Position numbers and translations under genes: made by a program. A model generated the notes under the pieces. The model did not search any database and was not told the origin of the DNA. It worked only from the letters and a program-made list of their open reading frames with translations. This document shows positions 25,820-29,583 of a stretch of DNA of 29,583 bases, piece after piece; position 1 is the first letter of the stretch, and each line of letters opens with the position of its first letter. Source of the DNA: SZUA-186 sp041552135 (GTDB taxonomy: Bacteria > Pseudomonadota > Gammaproteobacteria > UBA9214); assembly GCA_041552135.1 (NCBI GenBank), contig JBFELL010000014.1, forward strand, positions 1 through 29,583, read 5' to 3'.

Positions 25820-26057
25820 TCCTGTCGAACTGCCATTCCCGAAATAAATCAATTAAAAACATAAAGTTGAAATCATTCCCGGTGCTGCATCCAGGCGCCG
25901 ACCGTAACACCGTGCCTGCAGCGGCCTGCAACTCAATATTCCAGCTGCCTGACCGATACGACTGTATGGAAATCTGATATTTCTCCGTCGGTTAGGGCCG
26001 GCAGCAGTGACAGGAGCAGGAACTCGTTGGGCAGGGAAACACGGAATCTATTCGCAG

Positions 26058-28865
26058 ATGGCGTCGACTGATACGAACGATGCGCGGCTGGACACCTCGG
26101 TGTATGACATCGAGACGATGCCGGCTGTAACGGACTTCCAGGCAGAGCAGACGGCACTGGTGTATGCCCAGGCCCCCGTGGCGCTGGGGACAGCGCTGGC
26201 TGTTGCCGTCCTGATGGCCATCGGGCTGTGGGGTGTTGTCGATCATGGCCTGCTGATGCTGTGGCTTGGCCTGCAGTTCGTACAGACGATGTTCCGCGCA
26301 GGCGTGGTCTGGTTCTACCGGCGTGCCGGCGACGTCGGGCACGGGGACAGCCGCTGGGCGCGGCTGTACTTCGTCGGGACCCTGGTGTCGGGTGTTGTCT
26401 GGGGTTGTACCGGCCTGTTCATTGGCCCCGGCATGCCGGTGGTACACCAGGTCCTCGTCGTGATGGGGCTGGCCGGCGTGCTGGCAGGCGCGATTTCCGC
26501 CTATGCGGTGCTGATGCCGGTGTATCTCGCCTTCATGCTGCCGGCGATGCTGATTACGGCGCAGTCAATGCTGCTGCAGGCAGGCCAGTCGCAAAACGTG
26601 ATGGGCCTGCTGTTTGTTGTCTTTGCCGCGGCGTTGCTGCTGATTGCACGTAACTACAGCAGCAGTGTCGCCAGGACACTCGCCTTGCGAACCGAGAATC
26701 TGGCTCTGCTGGAGCGTATGTCGAAATCGAACCGTGCGCTGGCAACGGAAATCCGCGATCGCAAGCAGGTTGAAGACGAGCTGAGGCGGGACAGACAGCT
26801 GTTTACCCGCGGGCCGGTCACGGTATTCCGCTGTGGCGCCGAGGCGGGCCGGCCAATCAAGTATGTCTCGAAGACAGTCGCCCAGTTTGGCTATGATGCA
26901 GACGAGCTCGTGGACAACCATACGTCTTTTGCCAGTCTGATTTACAAGACGGACCTGCAGCATGTCGAGGAGGCGCAATTCGACAGTAACGATCATGGCC
27001 GTGTCGCGCCAGGCATTGACTACCGCCTGGTCAACGCCGCTGGTGAAGTCCGCTGGGTCTATGACTACACCATTCCGGTCAGGGATGAGCATGGCAGGGT
27101 GACACACTATGCCGGTTATCTGCTGGATATCACCGACCGCAAGCAGGCCGAGTTCGAGTTGTTGCGCGAGAAGGACCGTGCCCAGACAACACTGAATTCG
27201 ATCGGCGAGCTCGTCATAACGACGGACGTCAACGGTCAGATCGAGTACATGAACCCGGCCGCAGAACAGATGACGGGCTGGGAGGGTGATATTGCACGGG
27301 GTCTGCCGCTGGCGCGGGTCTTCAGTCTGTTTGACGACGCCAGCAAACTCAACATAGAAACACCCGTGGCGCAGGCACTGCGTACCGGCAGGGCGGTCAA
27401 GTCGGGCCAGGACTGTGTGCTGCAAAAGCACGATGCCGCCAGGTATTCGGTCCAGTATTCGATCTCGCCGCTGTTGAATCGCAATGATGATGCGCTCGGT
27501 GTTGTGATTGTTCTGCATGATGTCACCGAGAAGCGGTCCATGGCCCGCCAGCTGAGCTACCAGGCGACGCATGATGCGCTTACCGGTTTGCTGAACCGCA
27601 GGGAGTTCGAGGTGCGTCTGGCGCATGCGCTGGAGACGGCGCAAAGCGAGGATGAACAGCATGCGATCTGCCACCTGGACATTGACCAGTTCAAGATCAT
27701 CAACGACGCCTGCTGTCACGAGGCGGGTGACGACCTGCTGAGGTCCATTGCCGGGCTGCTGCCGGGATACCTGCGTGATTCCGATGTACTCGCGAGGCTG
27801 GGCAGCGATGAATTCGGTTTGCTGCTGAAGAACTGCCCGCTCAGGGACGCCGCCGATATCGCCGGACATATCCTGTCAGCCATACAGGCCTACCGGTTCG
27901 AGTCTGACGGCAGCACCTTCGATATCACCGCCAGCATCGGTATTGCACTCATCGACGGGCAGTCGCAGAACATCACCAGCGTGATGGGTGCAGCCGACCT
28001 GGCCTGCTATGTGGCGAAGGACCTCGGGCGCAACCGGATCCATGTCTACGAGGCAGGCGACCAGGAGTTGATGCGCCGGCACAGCGAGATGCGCTGGGTC
28101 TCCAGGATAACCGAGGCGATCGACAAGGACCGGTTCGTGCTGTACTACCAGGATATCAGGCCAGTGGTGCCGGGCGGGGGTGACGAGCAGCACTTCGAGA
28201 TCCTGGTGCGGATGCTTGGCGATGACGGCGAAATTGTGATGCCGTACAAGTTCCTGCCTGCGGCTGAGCGCTATAATCTGGTTGGTCCGCTGGACCGCTG
28301 GGTCATACGAAACAGTTTCGAATGGTATGCAGAGAACTGCCCTGGATGCTGCAGGGGGGTGGCGGTCACCATGGCAATCAACCTCTCGGGTCCCTCGGTT
28401 GCGGATGGCTCGCTGCTGGACTACATCGTGAGCGAGCTGGATCGCACCGGAGTGCCGGCGGCGGCCGTGTGTTTCGAGATAACGGAAACGGCAGCGATCG
28501 CTAATCTGGACGCGGCGAAGCTGTTTATCGGGAACCTGCACAAGCTCGGATGCCGGTTTGCCCTGGATGACTTCGGCAGCGGCCTGAGCTCGTTCACCTA
28601 TCTGAAGACCCTGCCGGTGGACTACCTGAAGATCGATGGCAGCTTTGTCAGGGACATGGTTACCGACCCGGTTGACTTCGCCATGGTCAGTTCCATGCAC
28701 CAGCTTGGCAAGGTCATGGGCATAAAGACGGTTGCCGAGTTTGTCGAAAACGACAAGGTGCTCGGCAAGCTGGCGCAGATCGGCGTCGACTATGCGCAGG
28801 GCTACGGCATCGGCCGGCCGCAGGAGCTGCACAGCAAGCAGATCTGCAAGCAGAAGACGGCCTGA
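26058..28865 (+). CDS. Membrane PAS-PAS-GGDEF-EAL cyclic-di-GMP protein
   Basis: About 935 aa. Residues about 35-205 contain several hydrophobic helices forming an integral sensor domain of no type I can name. A coiled linker follows, then PAS 1 (about 245-365, ending YLLDITDRKQAE) and PAS 2 (about 378-494, with GQIEYMNPAAEQMTGW). The GGDEF domain has a variant active-site GSDEF at 582-586, with an intact RxxD inhibitory site (Arg573-Asp576) exactly five residues before it. The EAL domain keeps the catalytic set: Glu714 in FEILVRM, Asn in AINLSG, EITET, Asp837-Asp838 in DDFGSG, LKIDG, AEFVE and QGYGIGRP. It is likely a c-di-GMP phosphodiesterase with a regulatory or weak GGDEF. A GTG start at 26007 would add 17 residues; neither start has a strong ribosome site. 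Confidence 0.9.
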   Translation: MASTDTNDARLDTSVYDIETMPAVTDFQAEQTALVYAQAPVALGTALAVAVLMAIGLWGVVDHGLLMLWLGLQFVQTMFRAGVVWFYRRAGDVGHGDSRWARLYFVGTLVSGVVWGCTGLFIGPGMPVVHQVLVVMGLAGVLAGAISAYAVLMPVYLAFMLPAMLITAQSMLLQAGQSQNVMGLLFVVFAAALLLIARNYSSSVARTLALRTENLALLERMSKSNRALATEIRDRKQVEDELRRDRQLFTRGPVTVFRCGAEAGRPIKYVSKTVAQFGYDADELVDNHTSFASLIYKTDLQHVEEAQFDSNDHGRVAPGIDYRLVNAAGEVRWVYDYTIPVRDEHGRVTHYAGYLLDITDRKQAEFELLREKDRAQTTLNSIGELVITTDVNGQIEYMNPAAEQMTGWEGDIARGLPLARVFSLFDDASKLNIETPVAQALRTGRAVKSGQDCVLQKHDAARYSVQYSISPLLNRNDDALGVVIVLHDVTEKRSMARQLSYQATHDALTGLLNRREFEVRLAHALETAQSEDEQHAICHLDIDQFKIINDACCHEAGDDLLRSIAGLLPGYLRDSDVLARLGSDEFGLLLKNCPLRDAADIAGHILSAIQAYRFESDGSTFDITASIGIALIDGQSQNITSVMGAADLACYVAKDLGRNRIHVYEAGDQELMRRHSEMRWVSRITEAIDKDRFVLYYQDIRPVVPGGGDEQHFEILVRMLGDDGEIVMPYKFLPAAERYNLVGPLDRWVIRNSFEWYAENCPGCCRGVAVTMAINLSGPSVADGSLLDYIVSELDRTGVPAAAVCFEITETAAIANLDAAKLFIGNLHKLGCRFALDDFGSGLSSFTYLKTLPVDYLKIDGSFVRDMVTDPVDFAMVSSMHQLGKVMGIKTVAEFVENDKVLGKLAQIGVDYAQGYGIGRPQELHSKQICKQKTA

Positions 28866-28929
28866 CAGTCCCGCGGCAGGGTCATTTCACCCCGGGCGCC
28901 CGGCATCTCCCCCGCCCGTGCCGGCTCTC

Positions 28930-28971
28930 TTGATGGGGATCAAGGATCACCCTCCTGTGCTATGGTGTCAT
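28930..28971 (+). promoter_or_regulatory. Perfect FNR/ANR box with spaced -10 element upstream of the usp gene
   Basis: TTGAT-GGGG-ATCAA at 28930-28943 matches the FNR/ANR consensus (TTGAT, four bases, ATCAA) at all ten positions. TGTCAT at 28966-28971 matches the -10 consensus at four of six and its centre is 32 bases from the box centre, the spacing of class II FNR promoters (box at about -41.5). An overlapping alternative is the extended -10 TGCTATGGT (28958-28966), which is closer than usual. It lies 109 bases before the usp ATG. Confidence 0.75.
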
Positions 28972-29052
28972 CACCGTAAAGGCAAGCGCCGGCACGTCAC
29001 CCCGGGAGTCGGCTGGCGCAATAGCGGCGATAAAACAGGGGAGGAGATTGGC

Positions 29053-29490
29053 ATGAAGACATACAGGCACATACTGCTGGCTACAGACGCTGCTGCCGGT
29101 AGCAAGTCCGCCTGCGAACACACGGTTTCGCTGGCCAGGAGTCTGGGTGCGGAACTGAGCCTGCTCAGGGTGCTTGAGCACCTGCCCCAGGATGTTCCGA
29201 ATGAGCCGGTTCCGCCGGAAGATGTTGACAAGATCGAGTGGTTTACCCAGCGTGCCCTGGATGAGTTGCGCCAACACGCGCAAAACAGTGGCCTGCCCGC
29301 TGACCGTGCCAGCGTGGTGGTGACCACGGATTCACCCCAGAGCGAGATTATCCGCTTCGTCAAGGCCAATGAGGTTGACCTGGTCGTGGTCGGTGCACAC
29401 GAGCGTCACGGGCTGGCCCTGTTCCAGGGCAGGACCGCTGACAACCTGATCCATAATGCACCGTGTGACGTGCTGGTGGTGCATATATAG
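29053..29490 (+). CDS. Universal stress protein (UspA family)
   Basis: A 145-aa cytoplasmic alpha/beta protein. It has HILLATDAAAGSKSACEHTV at the N terminus, a core ending SEIIRFVKANEVDLVVVGAH, and the C-terminal GLALFQGRTADNLIHNAPCD followed by VLVVHI. The ATP-binding motif of nucleotide-binding Usps (G-x2-G-x9-G-S/T) is degenerate: GAHERHGLALFQGRT has Glu at the second Gly position and Arg before Thr, so ATP binding is doubtful, as in E. coli UspA. The ATG at 29053 has a strong GGAGGAG site; a longer in-frame reading overlaps the preceding gene and is rejected. The FNR-type box upstream suggests induction under low oxygen, as known for several ANR-controlled Pseudomonas usp genes. Confidence 0.92.
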   Translation: MKTYRHILLATDAAAGSKSACEHTVSLARSLGAELSLLRVLEHLPQDVPNEPVPPEDVDKIEWFTQRALDELRQHAQNSGLPADRASVVVTTDSPQSEIIRFVKANEVDLVVVGAHERHGLALFQGRTADNLIHNAPCDVLVVHI

Positions 29491-29509
29491 CACACGCCGG
29501 GGGTAGTGA

Positions 29510-29583
29510 ACACTCCACCGGCTAAAGCCGGTGGCTTCGGGTTACGGCTGAAAGCCGGATGGATCGGCCATCCGGCCGATTAA
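29510..29583. mobile_element. Stacked hairpins resembling an IS200/IS605-type end (partial, runs off window)
   Basis: Three hairpins occur in 62 bases. CCACCGGC/GCCGGTGG is an 8-bp perfect stem with TAAA loop (29515-29534), CGGCT/AGCCG is at 29545-29557, and GCCGGATGG/CCATCCGGC is a 9-bp perfect stem at 29554-29576. The third overlaps an alternative ATCGGCC/GGCCGAT stem at 29563-29580. The phrase CACTCCACCGGCTAAAGCCG resembles subterminal hairpins and guide-RNA scaffold ends of IS200/IS605/tnpB elements. No transposase is in the window, so this could also be a stranded relic or a repeat family. Confidence 0.4.

Noticed and set aside
28732..29052. Upstream in-frame extension of the usp gene
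   Set aside because: It overlaps the EAL gene in another frame and crosses the FNR box; the strong GGAGGAG site fixes the start at 29053.

Overview
The window is about 29.6 kb of GC-rich, gene-dense proteobacterial chromosome. Gene content and protein sequences point to a gammaproteobacterium. The Pil-Chp twitching chemosensory cluster closely matches that of Pseudomonas, and the order tkt-gap-pgk-pyk-fba resembles the Calvin-cycle/glycolysis clusters of autotrophic Chromatiales-like sulfur oxidisers. No RuBisCO or rRNA gene is present, so autotrophy and the exact lineage are inferences.

Layout. (1) Positions 1-9833, plus strand: pilG (5' end cut by the window), pilH, pilI, pilJ, chpA and a chpC-like CheW gene. 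This is a near-complete Pil-Chp signalling array for type IV pili, without the adaptation enzymes PilK and ChpB that sit here in Pseudomonas. (2) Positions 9892-10379, minus strand: two tiny genes (59 and 73 aa) of unknown function. (3) Positions 10548-16757, minus strand: metK, ahcY, metF, bioA and rsmE. All but metF make, use or recycle S-adenosylmethionine directly, and metF supplies the methyl group that feeds it. The two wider spacers, around metF, are each bracketed by inverted copies of one CGCAAAG-type repeat. (4) Position 16874 onward, plus strand: a thioredoxin-fold protein diverging from metK, then a promoter and a long structured leader ahead of tkt, gap, pgk, pyk and fba, with strong terminators after gap and after fba. 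(5) Positions 25163-29490: a membrane-anchored conserved hypothetical protein, a membrane PAS-PAS-GGDEF-EAL cyclic-di-GMP protein, and a universal stress protein preceded by a perfect FNR/ANR box. (6) The last 75 bases are stacked hairpins resembling an IS200/IS605-type transposon end.

How the parts connect. The Pil-Chp array and the c-di-GMP enzyme both belong to surface-behaviour control. The central-carbon operon has a leader with GGA triplets displayed in three predicted hairpin loops plus the ribosome binding site, which suggests CsrA/RsmA control and possible transcription attenuation. That leader, the repeat-bracketed metF spacers, the 59-aa gene and the FNR-box usp promoter are the most rewarding places for follow-up. 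I found no CRISPR array, tRNA, rRNA or complete mobile element.
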